DNA from: Edaphochlamys debaryana
Lineage: Eukaryota > Chlorophyta > Chlorophyceae > Chlamydomonadales
Assembly (NCBI GenBank): GCA_016858145.1
Contig: JAEHOE010000030.1
Span: 62,001-126,000, forward strand
Reading direction: 5' to 3'
DNA: 64,000 bases
Under the pieces are notes generated by a model that searched no databases, was not told where the DNA came from, and saw nothing but the letters and a program-made list of their open reading frames with translations. The translations under genes were made by a program, and so were the position numbers. Below are positions 1 to 11,106 of this stretch, piece after piece; positions within the stretch are counted from its first letter, which is position 1, and each line of letters starts with the position of its first letter.

Positions 1-93
1 CCGCCTCCGCCGCCACAGCGGCCGCCGCCGCCGCCCAACCTCTTTGCGGCACCACCGGGCATGGGAGCTGAGCCGTCCCCACTGCCACAGTAA
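1..93 (+). CDS. 3' end of a proline-rich protein (partial)
   Basis: Frame 1 is open from the window edge to a TAA at 91-93 and encodes a proline-rich tail with two poly-Pro runs, ending in PSPLPQ. The gene begins outside the window, so no family can be assigned. The other two frames are Ala- or Arg-rich, as expected for shadow frames. A TGTAA at 923-927 could be its polyadenylation signal, which would imply a long 3' UTR. With so little sequence the call rests on frame openness and composition only. Confidence 0.3.
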   Translation, partial: PPPPPQRPPPPPNLFAAPPGMGAEPSPLPQ

Positions 94-1596
94 CTTACAT
101 GGTCCGTCTCTTGCTTCAAGACGTGGAGAAGCCGGTGAGCTCGGAGGCTGATGTCGTGGGAGTGCAGCTAGCGTGTGTCATCAACAGTAACTCGTTGATG
201 GGCCCAATAATGAGGAAGCCCCGCTGCTGATGACGCCCTGCCCCTCGTGCCCCTGTAGACGCTGGCGCTTGTGATTCAGGAAGGCAGGGGTGCGCAGGAG
301 GGGCCTCGAGGGGGAAGCAGGAGGGGGCCATCGCGCACGGCTCCGTGTACCGTTTTCGGTTCTGCAGCTGTAGCTGTAGCTGTACCGAGCAGTTCCTTAC
401 GAGGCCGGGGCGGAGAGTTTCGGAGATCACTTTTGTATGATGCGTTGTTGCTGCTTGGAAGGCTCCAGCTTTTCACCCCTTCTCACAGGCGTGTCTGCGG
501 CAGAGGTTGAGAGGGTGGTATAAGCGAGGGCCAGGGTCGGGCGCCCGTGAGACGCAGGACGGCAGGGGGCCAGCGCTGCGTGCGTTTACTATTGACACAA
601 TATTGTGTTATTATCGGCTTGCCGGGGGCGACGGGAACGCGGGGTGTTAGCGGGCGGTAGCGGGCGTGCTTGTTCCGGGAGGGGTATTAATGGAGCAGCA
701 CCGCTGATGGAGACTTGTGATTACGGTATGGGCGCAGGCGCATTCTTTTAGCGGCAGCACAAGCATTGTGGCGTGCTGACTGGGCTGTGGTCGGGCTTCG
801 AGAAGTGTAGATAGGCCTGGAAGGGTTAGCTGGAGCAGAGCAGCGGGGGAGTGCCGGTGACTGCGTGAGAGCAGGATGTGCAGGAGCACGTATCCGGAGG
901 TGTGCGGGGGTAGCGGTTGTGTTGTAAATGCACCGATAACTGTGATCCGTATCGTGAGGGGCACTGCATGTGGTGGATGCAAGGGCGCGTGGCGGGGGGC
1001 CCCCGCACGGTACCGGTACCGGTAACTACGGCACAAGCCCCCTCGGCAAGCAACCTCTCCCCCGAGTTGCTACCTTGCCGGTAGCGCGGTACCTGTGTTG
1101 AGCTTCGACCGTTGCTGCCTTGCTGGACGTCTACGGTTTGCCCGTCGGTTTGGAAGAGCACATGTCACTTGGCGAGGCCATGGTCGCTAGCACAGCCAGC
1201 GGCCAGCGGAGGCTGGTTCAGGTAGGACCGTCGCAGAGAAAGCTGGTCACGACAAAAATGACGTCCAATAGATGCATTCGTGGTAAGCAAGGAAATGCGC
1301 GGCGGCCGTGGATGGTCGCCACGGGGCCGCCGGGTGTCGTCCGGTTCGTGCGGTGCAGATCCCGGAGGCGGGCGGGCGGACCGACATCGCTCTGCAGTCG
1401 AACCCACTAGCATGTAGCTGCCCTGAGACATAAGTGCGAGTTTCGCGCTCGCGCGTTGACAGGTTCGCTCGACGAAGATACAGCAGGTAGGCCTAGCGAG
1501 GGGTGTCGCCCTCCTCACTCTGTAAGATATCAAGGCATGTCCAAGGAGCAATAAATACGACATCATATCATCTCGGCGAGGGCGAACCTGACGAAA
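94..1596. other. Non-coding stretch, probable 3' UTR and intergenic DNA
   Basis: I see no convincing exon here. Open frames exist on both strands but lack family resemblance and plausible splice borders. The stretch holds an ACCGGTACCGGTA-type palindromic run near 1009-1022 and a TGTAA near 923. Confidence 0.4.
923..927 (+). terminator. Candidate TGTAA polyadenylation signal
   Basis: TGTAA is the established volvocine polyadenylation signal. This one lies about 830 bases after the stop at 91-93 and is the first seen downstream of it. The pairing is inferred from position only. Confidence 0.25.
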
Positions 1597-1694
1597 TGGC
1601 TGACACCGACACAATCGCGCAGCGTCTCCACGACTGTATGACTGCGATGTATGCGTTGCTTAACAACCTAGACCCCGACACCGAGAATGCCAGG
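1597..1694 (+). CDS. Orphan first-exon candidate
   Basis: An ATG opens a 33-codon frame (begins MADTDTIAQRLHDC) that ends at AG|GTAACT, a good donor, in phase 2. The peptide is of normal composition, unlike its GC-shadow neighbours. I could not join it in phase to the MYND exon that starts near 2398, so it may be the first exon of that gene with a missing middle exon, or part of something else. No family was recognised. Confidence 0.25.
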
Positions 1695-2397
1695 TAACTA
1701 TTGGTCTTGTCTCCGGGGCACCCTCCTTCTGTCGCCCTTCCCCTCCTCCCCCCGCCCTCCCCCGCCCCCTTGCTTTGCCCCTGGCCCCCGGCTCGCCCTC
1801 GCTACTGCCAAACAACTCTTCCGCTTCAAACAAGGGTGTCTGTCCTCCTCAGGACAGGGAAAAGGGCCGAGCCCCAAACCCCGCGAGGCCGGGCAGCACT
1901 GGGGCCGCGCAATCAAGCACTACGCCCCACAGCGCACGGACTGAACCCACGCCGCCATAAGTTAGGGGCCTTCGCAACCCCGCAATGCCGGACTTCGCCG
2001 GTTGGGTTGGGCGCACACATGCACCCTCCAGAAGATAGAACGAGAAGATGTCCGTCTCCCATCCGCTACTGCCCACACGCCACCCGCTACATCTCTCCCC
2101 TCCGCCGCCGCTGCTTTTGGGCGCTCAGCCCGGGTCCACGGCCGGCGGCCGCTCCAGCGCGGCCGGCCGGCTGAAGCCCAGCAGCTTCAGCAGGAGGAGG
2201 ATGCGGATCACGTTGGCAGCGGAGACGTCGCCGTTCTGACGGGGCGTGGGAAGGGGTGCGGGTTAGTCTAGCCAAGTCCACCCAAGCAGCCCTCCGCACA
2301 CCAACCCCGCCAAGCCCCAACGGACCGTCCCCAATCCACCCACCCACCTCCAAATCTCCATTTCGCAGGCGAGAGGCCTGATGCGTCCCCCTGCAAG
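1695..2397. other. Stretch without a supported plus-strand gene
   Basis: This lies between the orphan exon and the first recognisable MYND exon. It contains CT-rich tracts and, on the minus strand at 2125-2235, a 36-codon peptide after an acceptor-like CAG (see findings). Nothing else is supportable. Confidence 0.35.
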
Positions 2398-2615
2398 CCC
2401 TGGACACGCTCTGCCAGGACCTGGCCACGCGCTACCGAACATCCGCCCCGGCGGAGGCCGCCGCCTGCCACGCGGCCTGGATTCAAGCCTGCGACGCATC
2501 GGGCGTCGCGGTGTTACTCATGCAGCTGATGGAGAGCCTCGACGCCTGGACCGGGCCTCCTATGGACCCGCAGGGGCCCGCCGCGCAGCGCGCGTTCTGG
2601 GCCGACAAGTGCTCC

Positions 2616-2632
2616 ACGCTCTACGCTCTACG
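2616..2632 (+). repeat. 7-bp tandem duplication that breaks the frame
   Basis: The unit ACGCTCT is present twice in tandem, followed by ACG. Removing one unit joins the upstream frame (ending DKCSTLY) directly to the downstream frame (starting VCSMLCFTISP) without any other change, so this is very probably the mutation that split the exon. Confidence 0.75.
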
Positions 2633-4591
2633 TGTGCAGCATGCTCTGCTTCACCATCTCGCCGCTCTGCCTGCAACAGCCGGCCGACCTGGCTGCGTGG
2701 AGCGAGGTCCACGCGCGAGGCCGCTCCCTAACCAGCCCCGAGTTCCTCACCGTCTTGGCAAAGACGGTTCGCGGAGCGGCGCGCCTCGCCGCGTTCCTCG
2801 CGACGGAGCAGGCGCCCCGCCGCCGTTGGTGCGCCGACAACATGTTGACCTGCAGCGCGAGCTTCTTTGGCTACGCTGCGAGCCTCGCACAGCACGTGTT
2901 GTTCATGATGCAGATGCACCCGGAGTTCAAGGCCCCGGCACCGCGAAGAACCCTGGCCAACCTCAACTTCAGCGGACGGCCGCTACCGGCTCCGGTCTCG
3001 CAGCTGCTCGCCGCCCTGACCTCGTCCAAGCTGCTGCCGGCAGTGGCGGAAGCGCTGATGCAGTGACCCGCGCCGCTGGACCCACCGACCGCACAGAGCT
3101 CACAAAGCGCAGCAGCAGGTGCTGCAGCAGGCGCTGTTGGCGAGCCGGCGCAGACGGCGAGCCGCGAGGGGAACACCATAGCACACCTGCAGGCCGCAGC
3201 AGCTGGGCACCTGGCGAGGGCGATTGCAAGTGCCATGTGGACGGGGTGCCACGTGGAGGCGATAACGGGCGCGGAGGCGAGGGGCCAGCGGCACGCACTC
3301 ACACGACAGCTGGCAGACCCCGCCGTCAGCGCCTTCTGCCTCGCCCAGCTGGAAAGCCTGGCGGCCCACGGTGGCGTGGAGCCGGCGGCGGAAGGTGGCG
3401 GCGGCGAGGGCCGCCGCTGGTCGCTGCCGCGGCTGGAAACGGCGCAAGGTCGGGTGCTAGCGCCGAATGGGGTTGAAGTGGCGGAGCAGACGACGGAAGC
3501 GACGGCGGCGGCTCTGGAGCAGCAGCACTGCCAATGGCTCTACGTATCCCTGGGGCTGTGGCGCGAGCACCACACGACCACCCTGGTGTGCCCCCCGCCG
3601 CCGGGGCCCGGCACGCCCGACGCCGCTCGGCTCGCCAAGCTGGCGGCGCGGGCGGGTGAGGCCCTCTGCCGGCTGTACAGGGGCCAGGGCCTGGGCGGGG
3701 CATACAGCGGCGCCCGCAGCTGGCAGCTCGCCCGCACACCGGTGAGGCACAAGGGCACAGGGGCGAGGGCCATAGACCCTAACCGTCTGCCGGTACAACA
3801 AGGGAGCGGCAGGCCCGGTGCACAATAGCAGGACAGGCAGTATATATAGCATCTGTGCGTGATCCTGGGCGGTTGTTTCTCGCTTAGTAGGGTCCATCGC
3901 CCGGCCTGACGACCAGCTTGCGTGGCCCCCCCCCCTTGGCGCTTCCAGACCCTGACGGGGCTGTTCAACCCGCTGATCGAGGACGTGACCCCCGAGACGC
4001 TGCCGGACTGGCTGGAGGCGGGCGCGTGGGGCCTGGCGGTGGCGGTGGAGGCGGTGGAGGCGGTGGCGGCGGAGCTGGAGGGCCGCGAGCGCGCTCCGCT
4101 GCCGGCCAGCGCACCGCTCAACCCTAGTGCGTACCGGTACGCGCCCCACGCACCCACATAACCTAGCCAGGGTTGCGACCAGCCCATGCACCGTTGCGCC
4201 CGTGTGCCCAGGTTTGCTCTTTGACTCCTTGCCTCTACCCATGTAGGTCAGGCGCGTGGGGCCCGCTCAGGCCATTCAGCAGACGCTGGCCGCGCTGGCG
4301 TCAGTGTCACTGGGCCGAGTGGGTGAGTCCTTCCGCATGCAGGGAAGCAGGCCACGGGTCCACAGCTTGCCGTGTGGAGCGGAACAGACAGCCCCCTGGC
4401 TAGCTTTGCGCCCTCCCTCCCACACTCCATCCCCTCGCTCTGCGACCCTGCCCCACCCACCCCACGCGCCTGCCCGCCACACCCACCCCACCCGGGCGGC
4501 GGGTTTGCTGGGCGGTTTCGAGCGGGCCTACGGCCCTGATCGCCTGTAAGCTTTCAGCACCCACCCCACCCCCACCCCACCCCCCAGGCCT

Positions 4592-4646
4592 GGACGCCCT
4601 CACCCCCGCACGCCGCGCGGACGCCCTCACCCCCGCACGCGCCGCG
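4592..4646 (+). repeat. 27/29-bp near-tandem repeat in the MYND exon
   Basis: GGACGCCCTCACCCCCGCAC occurs twice, 27 bases apart, each followed by a CG-rich tail of slightly different length. The frame downstream (AGLAASADH...) does not match the frame entering from the acceptor at 4587, so the repeat lies at another frame break. Confidence 0.5.
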
Positions 4647-6430
4647 CGGGCCTGGCCGCCAGCGCGGACCACGCCCTGCGCCCCGCCCTCACCGCGGCCG
4701 ACCTCGCCGCGGCCGACCCCGGCTGCCCCGAGCTCCAGCAGACGGCCGAGCAGAGCCTCCTCTGCGTGCGCCTGGTCCACACGCTGCTGGAGCACGCGCC
4801 CTTCTCCATGATCCCAGAGCAGCTCCCGCCGCCGCCCAAGCTGCCGCCGACCACGACGACGACGCCTGGTGCAAGCGCCGTGGAGCCGCCGCCGCCGCAG
4901 CAGCAGCCGACGACGACGCCAGCGGCGCCTGTCGCTGCCGCTGCCGCGGCCGAGCCCGAGGCCGAAGCAGCGCGCCTGCACTACTGCGGCAGCGCTGCGG
5001 GGGTGCTGCTGACGCTGGCCAAGCGGGGCTCTGCGATGGCGGCCCGGCTGGCGTCGCTGGCGGCGGCGCAGGGCCCGCTGGCGCGCAGGCAGGAGGAGGC
5101 GGCGCGCAAGGCCGCGGACGTGTTGATGGGCCTGGCGGAGGGCACGCTGCAGCTGCTGCAACAACTAGCGGCTGCCGAAGACGACTTCGCCGCCGTCGGG
5201 CACAGCGACACGGGGTCTCGCACACGCGTCGGGGCCTCCGCGGGCTGGGGCCCCACCACCGCACGCCCAGCTCCCGCACGGGCCGGCCCGGCGGGGGAGG
5301 AGCACGAGCGGGCTCGGGAGCTGCTGGCATTTGCGCTGCGTGCCATGTGCGGCCTCGCGACTGTGACGGCGGCCGCCTTTGCCAAAGGGCGGTGCTGTGG
5401 CGCCGACGCCCAAGGCCGAGCGCTCGTCCGGGCGGATCGAGGCCTGGTGCAGGCGCTGGGCACCTGCGCCATGGCCCTGTCGATTGCGGCGGTCCGTCCC
5501 GGCCTCGTGCGTGCCGCCAGGCCTGATGCTGGCCTGCCAGCCGCACCGCCTGCTGGCGGCGGCCTGCAAGCTGCTGTGCGGCCAGCAGCACCTACCGGCG
5601 GCGCCCGTACATCGTACGGCGGCGACACGTGCTTCTGGCTGGCATCGTCCCTCGCCACAGCGCTCGTGGGTCTCGCTAACAACGAGGGCCTCAGCGCCCG
5701 CGTCTGCTCCTAGCTGCAGCCTTTTACGGGGGCAGCGGGGGCAGTGGGGGCTGCGGAGACCGCAGGAGGGGGTGCTGGCGTGGCAGGTGCAGGCGGAGGC
5801 GGAGGCGGCAGCGGCGCAGGGCCGGCGGAGCCGCCGCTGCGCGGCTGCCTGGAGCGACTCATGGGGGTCGGCCTGGTTCCGCTGCACCTCGCGTCGTGCC
5901 GCGACTCTTACGCCCTCGAGACCGGCTGCTTGCTGGCGCTCCTCCACTCCGCTCGGGCTGGCGCTGCTGGTGGCATCGCCAGCGCTGAGCAGGCGTTCAA
6001 GACGGTCGCACGGTCCCTCCCAAGCTGGGTCGCGTCGGGCGGACTCTCGGCTCCGCCGGTGCTCCCAGACGGTTCGAGCCTGCAAGCGCTCATCGATCGC
6101 CATTTGGATGAGCGCAGGGAGCCGCGCAGGAGCGGCGCAGCCGACGGAGCCGCCGCCCTGGCCCTAGCCACGGCGCCGCTGCCGCCGCCCCTGGCCGTGC
6201 CGCCGGCGGCGCGGGCGCTGCGGCGCCTGCGCGTGTGTGGCTTCCCCGCCGGGTGCGGCTCGTTCGGGGGGCGGTGCGAGGCGGAGCTGCCCCTCAAGCT
6301 GTGTGGAGGTTGCCGCTCAGTGCGGTACTGCGATGGCAGGAAGTGCCAGCGGGGTCACTGGCGGGGGACGCACGAGCACGAGTGCGGGGCCATGGCGGCG
6401 GCCAGAGCGGCGGGGGCGTCGTCTGGGTAA

Positions 6431-7024
6431 GAAGACAGCAGGAGGCGTGGTTGGATTGCTACCAACTACGAACAAAGCTGTGGCAGCGACGCATAGACGC
6501 ATGTATAGCTGCGTACATAGCTCATGTTTTGTGTATGCCTTGACTGTGCCTGGGCCTGAATGACAAGGGGCTGAGCGGGGGCTGGAGGGGGGGTGGGCGT
6601 GCAGGACCCCCACCCGACTCCCCGAAACATACGACCAAGTGTCACTCGGCAGCTTTTGTGGTCCTCTTTTAGATGCGGGGGGTCCGGAGGTGTGGAGGGG
6701 CATAGGTCTAAAGCTGCAGAGGCGCACAGCGCAGAGGGTTTGGGGGGTGGCCCAAGGCCCAGCCTGGGCCCGCGAGGCCCGCATCGGCCCGCAGGCAGAA
6801 TTGCGCTTGGAGGGGTGAGAACCTCCACCCGCCATACACATAAATATACAAGCTACTTCAACGATCTTATTGTGGCGCTGCCAGTGGCTGGCTGCACACG
6901 CCGGCTTAATGACCACTTCCGGCGGGCCTTGTATCGGATACCACCGAGCTTGACCTGTGCTATAGGCGCATCTATAGCACTGTGTCTGTGGAACGTAGCG
7001 GCGGTTGAACGAGAAATTGCAGCC
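6431..7024 (+). other. 3' flank of the MYND locus and kinase 5' region
   Basis: No exon is visible. The stretch should hold the end of the MYND transcript and the promoter and 5' UTR of the kinase. No TATA box or TGTAA signal was identified. Confidence 0.4.
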
Positions 7025-10000
7025 ATGGGCCTCGACGAAGGACTCATTTGCGCCGCGCTGGCCGTGCTCTTGGTGGTCGTTGCTTCTAACGGTGTTTTGA
7101 GACGGAGGGTCAAGAAGGTTTCGCAGCAGTGCTTCGTGGCGGTTGCAGTCTTCATCCACGTCAAGGTCATCTCTGCACTTGTTCGCGCCTTTGGCGAACA
7201 AGCCGAGGGGACTTCCGTCGAGAAGACGACTTTCGGGGACAAGCAGCTTGCTGTTCAAGAGGCTGGGGCCTCCAAGGCCCCCACGGGAGAGGCTCCACTG
7301 GTGCCGCCCGCGTGGAGCTTCGAGGTGCCGTGGAGCGAGCTCTCCAAGCATGAGTTGAGGGGCGTGGGTGGCGTTGGCGTGGTGTACAAGGCCATGTACA
7401 AGAAGTGCACAGAGGTGAGTGGCTTGGGAGGGCTGAACCTGCTTCGACCTGCCGGGTTCGGAACACCAGGTACCCTTGGTCTCCGGGTGGCTCTGGGGAT
7501 CCGTGCAGGGGAAGGATACTGCCGGATCGAGCCGGATCACGGCCGGCGGCACTCCTGGGTGAGGGAGGCCCTCAAGACCTTGCCGTCTTCACAAGCTGTA
7601 GCTGCCCACGGGGCGGGGGAAAGGGGCCGCGCCCGCTCTGTCGCGGCCAGCCAGCCATGCGGTTCGGCTCTGGCATCTGCCGTACGTCCACCTCGCTGGG
7701 GTCCCTCATGGTACCTTGCTTCTGCCGGCATGCCCCCCGCCGGTCCACCTGTGGTTGGCAGGTGGCTCTCAAGAGACTCAAGATCAGCAGCCCCGAGGAG
7801 CTGAGGAAGGAGTACGGCTTCCTGCGCTCCCTGCCGTACCATGAGCAGATCGTAACCCTGTACGGCATCACGACCGAGGCCAACGAGCGAACCGGCGAAC
7901 GGCAGCAGTGGCTGGTCATGGGCTGGTGAGCCATGTCACGGCCGTATCACAGCCAGGCTTAGTAAGGCGGGGGCCAACTCCTATCTATCGACGCAGGGCG
8001 CACCGGTCAGCAGGGGATGGAGGAATGGCTTGACGGGCGTGGGCCAAAGGAGGTCTTGAGCAATGCTGGTGATGACCGGTATGGCATAGCAGTCCCGGGG
8101 CGCGTCGCTTCATACCAAGCCCATGCCTCCCAGGTGTCACCAAGACCTGCAACACCTGTTCCTGAAAGAGGCGGCCAAACAGCCGCAGGATAAGAAGCTG
8201 ACTCTGGCAAAGGCGCTTGAGGTTGCAATGGAGTTGGCACAGGTAGGTGGGCACGAGATGTTGGCGGAGGGTACTCAGGCCGCTGGACACAACTGGCCGG
8301 ACTGGACTGGTCCCATGCAGCTTTGGGGGGCTCGACCCTATTCTGAATACGACTTGATTGGGGGCCGGCGGAGGGCAAGTCTGGAGGGGCGTGGATGCAA
8401 GTTCCGGTTGTTTGAATCTCAGCTGCTGCCCGCTTCCTCGACCTAAACCAGGGCCTGAACTTCCTGCACTCAAGTGATATCGTTCATCGCGACGTCAAGC
8501 CAGGCGAGCTGGGCTTGAGCCTGCGTGGCTGTGGTCAGGGGGACCCTGCCCCTGGGTGTAGAGCACAAATGCAGTGCAAGTGCGTGCACGAGGGCCCCAG
8601 GGCTGTTGCGTGGCCAGACCCTTGGAAACATTCGGTCTCATGTGTGCAGTGCCCAAGCTAGGAGGCACTCTCCTGCTCGCATTTTCGGTTGCCTGTTAAG
8701 GCTTCCGCACGCTTTCGGTGCTCGCGGTCCTCCGCAGACAACGTACTGCTCACTAAGGACCTCCGTGTCAAGGTGGGACCGCGCGAGGCTCCCGCAACCC
8801 CCTCTCGCACAGATGTATGGGCGGGCAAACCGCCAAACCCTCCCCGCTTGCCCCGCTGCAACCACCCAGAGTCACCTGGCATGGTCTTCGACCCTTGGAC
8901 TCCCCCCGTTTATTGAGAGTCCCGCACGGAACTGCCTCTTGTGCACCTGGCCCCATCCACCCCCCCCCCCCCAGATCACGGACTTTGGCATCAGCCGCAC
9001 CGCGGGGCCGGACGGCAAGATCCACAGCATGCAGGGCCAAGGCAGCATGCTGTGGATGGCGCCCGAGCTCATTGTCAGCGGGGACCACAAGCCGGCGTAC
9101 ACCAAGGAGGTGGGTGCGTGGGCATTGGGAGCACCCGGGCAGATCAGGGGGCGGATGGGGGGAAGGGGATGCGGGATGTGGGGCGGGGCGTAGGCTCAGG
9201 CACGACGGACCCGGGGGGCAGATGCCCGACAGCAGGAGGGCTTACTCGAGGGGGGCACATGCGGACCGGCATCTATGGTTGTGGTTGGCATCCGTTACGT
9301 TTCAGGAGCCTGCAGGCGTTCGTTCAGCTGCTATGCACGCACGCCCCCTTTTGGGGCCCCTCGCTCATTGTAACCGAACGCCGAGGGCTACGCATCACGT
9401 CATCAGTTCCCTGCCTGACCTGCACGTGCCTAACTGCACGCACCCTTGATCGCTCCCGGCGGGCCCCCCCATCCAGGTGGATGTGTACGCCTGGGGGGTC
9501 ATCTTCTGCCAGCTCATCTCGCGGCTCAACCACAGAATCTACGAGCTCCTCCAGCCCGAGCTAATCCAGGGAGCATCAACGCAGAATTGGAGTCAGCAGG
9601 TCAGTGCTTGCATGCGTAACTACTACCGGTACTATTCCCCTGGTCTACACACAGGGACTGCACCCGTGGGCCCGGGCCCGCAATGCTATTCCGATACATC
9701 CCACAGCTAGCTTCTGCTAGCTTGCTTCACCCGTTCCCGTTTATCTGACCCTGACCACCATCTCCGTCCTCTGCAGCTTCGGCACCTCGGCTATGTTCGG
9801 GCGGAGGCCCTTCAAGAGCTACCCACCGTGCTGCTAAGCAAGCTGCCAAAGCAGACAGAGCACCTGCCCTTCTGTATCCGCGCCAAAGCTCTGCAGCTGG
9901 CGAGGGACTGCCTCCGCCAGGATTCCGCGGAGAGGCCCACCATGGCGATCGCAGCGGAGCGGGTGCGGGAGATGCTAGAGATGCATCGGGCGATGGTGAA

Positions 10001-10073
10001 TCTTCCTGGAGGCTGGAATGGACCGGCTGCTGGTGTGAGCGCCTTCATGAACCACCGCTCGGCTCCGAGGTAG
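7025..10073 (+). CDS. Membrane-anchored TKL-type protein kinase
   Basis: Eight exons join in phase to 434 residues: 7025-7414, 7762-7925, 8134-8242, 8452-8503, 8738-8772, 8975-9109, 9477-9599, 9777-10073. The N-terminus has one clear hydrophobic segment (about residues 7-25) followed by RRRVKK, and a weaker one (36-53), so the kinase is probably held at a membrane with its catalytic domain in the cytosol. All catalytic motifs are present: glycine loop GVGGVGVV (113-120), VALK lysine 134, HRDVKPDN (233-240), DFG (253-255), GSMLWMAPE before the P+1 region, and a conserved Arg in AERPTM. This is the pattern of an active Ser/Thr kinase of the tyrosine-kinase-like group, abundant in volvocine algae; the substrate is unknown. 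No extracellular sensor domain is present. Exon 4 ends at a GC donor. The start is the only in-frame ATG before the hydrophobic segment. Confidence 0.88.
8504..8737 (+). other. GC-AG intron inside the kinase catalytic loop
   Basis: The join CCAG|GCGAGC ... CCGCAG|ACAACG reconstitutes HRDVKP-DNVLL exactly. No GT near the exon end restores this motif, so the GC donor is well supported. Confidence 0.8.
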
Positions 10074-11106
10074 CGTCAAGCGGCCCCCATCTAAATGGTG
10101 GTCTGCGCTTTTCCGGACCGAGGATGGTCGAGAGGGTTGGCTCGGTTAAGGCAATGTGCAACATAGGTGCAAGAGGGTTGGGCGGGCGGTCAGAAGGCGA
10201 CCGATCGAGAGCTGGGTGGGCAGGGGGCAGGGGGGTGGCTACGTGTCTATCCATCAGCACGCTGCCGATTGGACGGTGCATAGCTCCTTCGTTCGCAGTC
10301 ATAGGCCGTGTTGTTTGAGACCTATATATATCTCTTGAGCAGAAGAGTGAGGAGGCTTGGCGGGGCGCCCACGTATAGTAAAGGCAGGGGACAAGCACGA
10401 ATGGCGGTAACCACGCACACAGGCCAAGCACGTGGACCGGGGCAACTGCATATCGCCCAATCAGGCCGCCAGGGTCGCATTGACATTGGCATTAGAACAT
10501 GCACAGCAGCACAGGAGGCTGAGTCTTGTCCTAGGGGTTCTGTGCTCGCAGGGGCCGTGCAGCGTAGTCCGGACGATGATGAAGGGGGATGCTTGTCCTA
10601 GGACGGGGGGGCGCCCGGACCCGGGATGCCCAGGCTCTCCCAGGCCCCCGCTCACGCACCACCGCCCGGCCCATCGGATCGTTGGTTCCTAGGGCCATGG
10701 GTAGGAACATGCCTGCATAGTATCTTTAACAAGCAGCAGATGAAGACAGGAAGTCAGGGAGGAAGCTGCTTCCCCGGGCACCTGATCCTGCCTGACACCG
10801 CCTGACTCCATATCCCGCCGTCCGAAACGGTTACGACTCCGGGAGCTTGGCCCGACCGCGATCGCGCCGAGCTCCGAATGCATTGAGCAGGCATTTGCGA
10901 TGACTACGCATAGCACCTGTGCCCGAAAGAACGCCGCGATGGCCTCGAGGTGCACGGCATGACAGCGAGCCCTAGGGTTCAGCGGCAAGCGTGCACGTTC
11001 TGCAGCACGCGCATCGCTACCAAGCCGATTGGCGCAGCCAACTCTTCCCTGCTGATCCCAAGAGTCCGTCCCCAAACCCGAAAGCGCTGGTCGGGCTCCG
11101 CGGAAG
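10074..11106. other. Intergenic stretch between kinase and CNNM-type gene
   Basis: No exon, RNA gene or clear repeat is seen. It should contain the kinase 3' UTR and the promoter of the next gene. No canonical TGTAA was found, so the kinase 3' end is not placed. Confidence 0.4.

Larger units (their letters stand above)
2398..6430 (+). pseudogene. MYND-type zinc-finger protein, degenerate
   Basis: The reading can be followed as exon A (about 2398-3741), B (3949-about 4126), C (4247-4322) and D (4588-6430). The end of D encodes a MYND finger (about 6232-6390): a Cys pair, then CGGC, then YC-x4-CQ-x3-W-x3-H-x3-C, close to the consensus but one residue longer than usual in the third Cys pair. 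MYND fingers bind proline-rich partner peptides, and C-terminal MYND fingers on long helical proteins are a large family in volvocine algae. The frame is broken repeatedly: a 7-bp tandem duplication at 2616-2632 shifts it; TGA at 3064-3066 and TAG at 5711-5713 lie in otherwise open frame; exon B and exon C phases disagree; a 27/29-bp near-repeat at about 4590-4645 sits at another shift; and a segment near 5500-5610 reads best in a different frame. Pseudogene is favoured, though assembly error could explain part. The 5' end is unknown. Confidence 0.7.
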
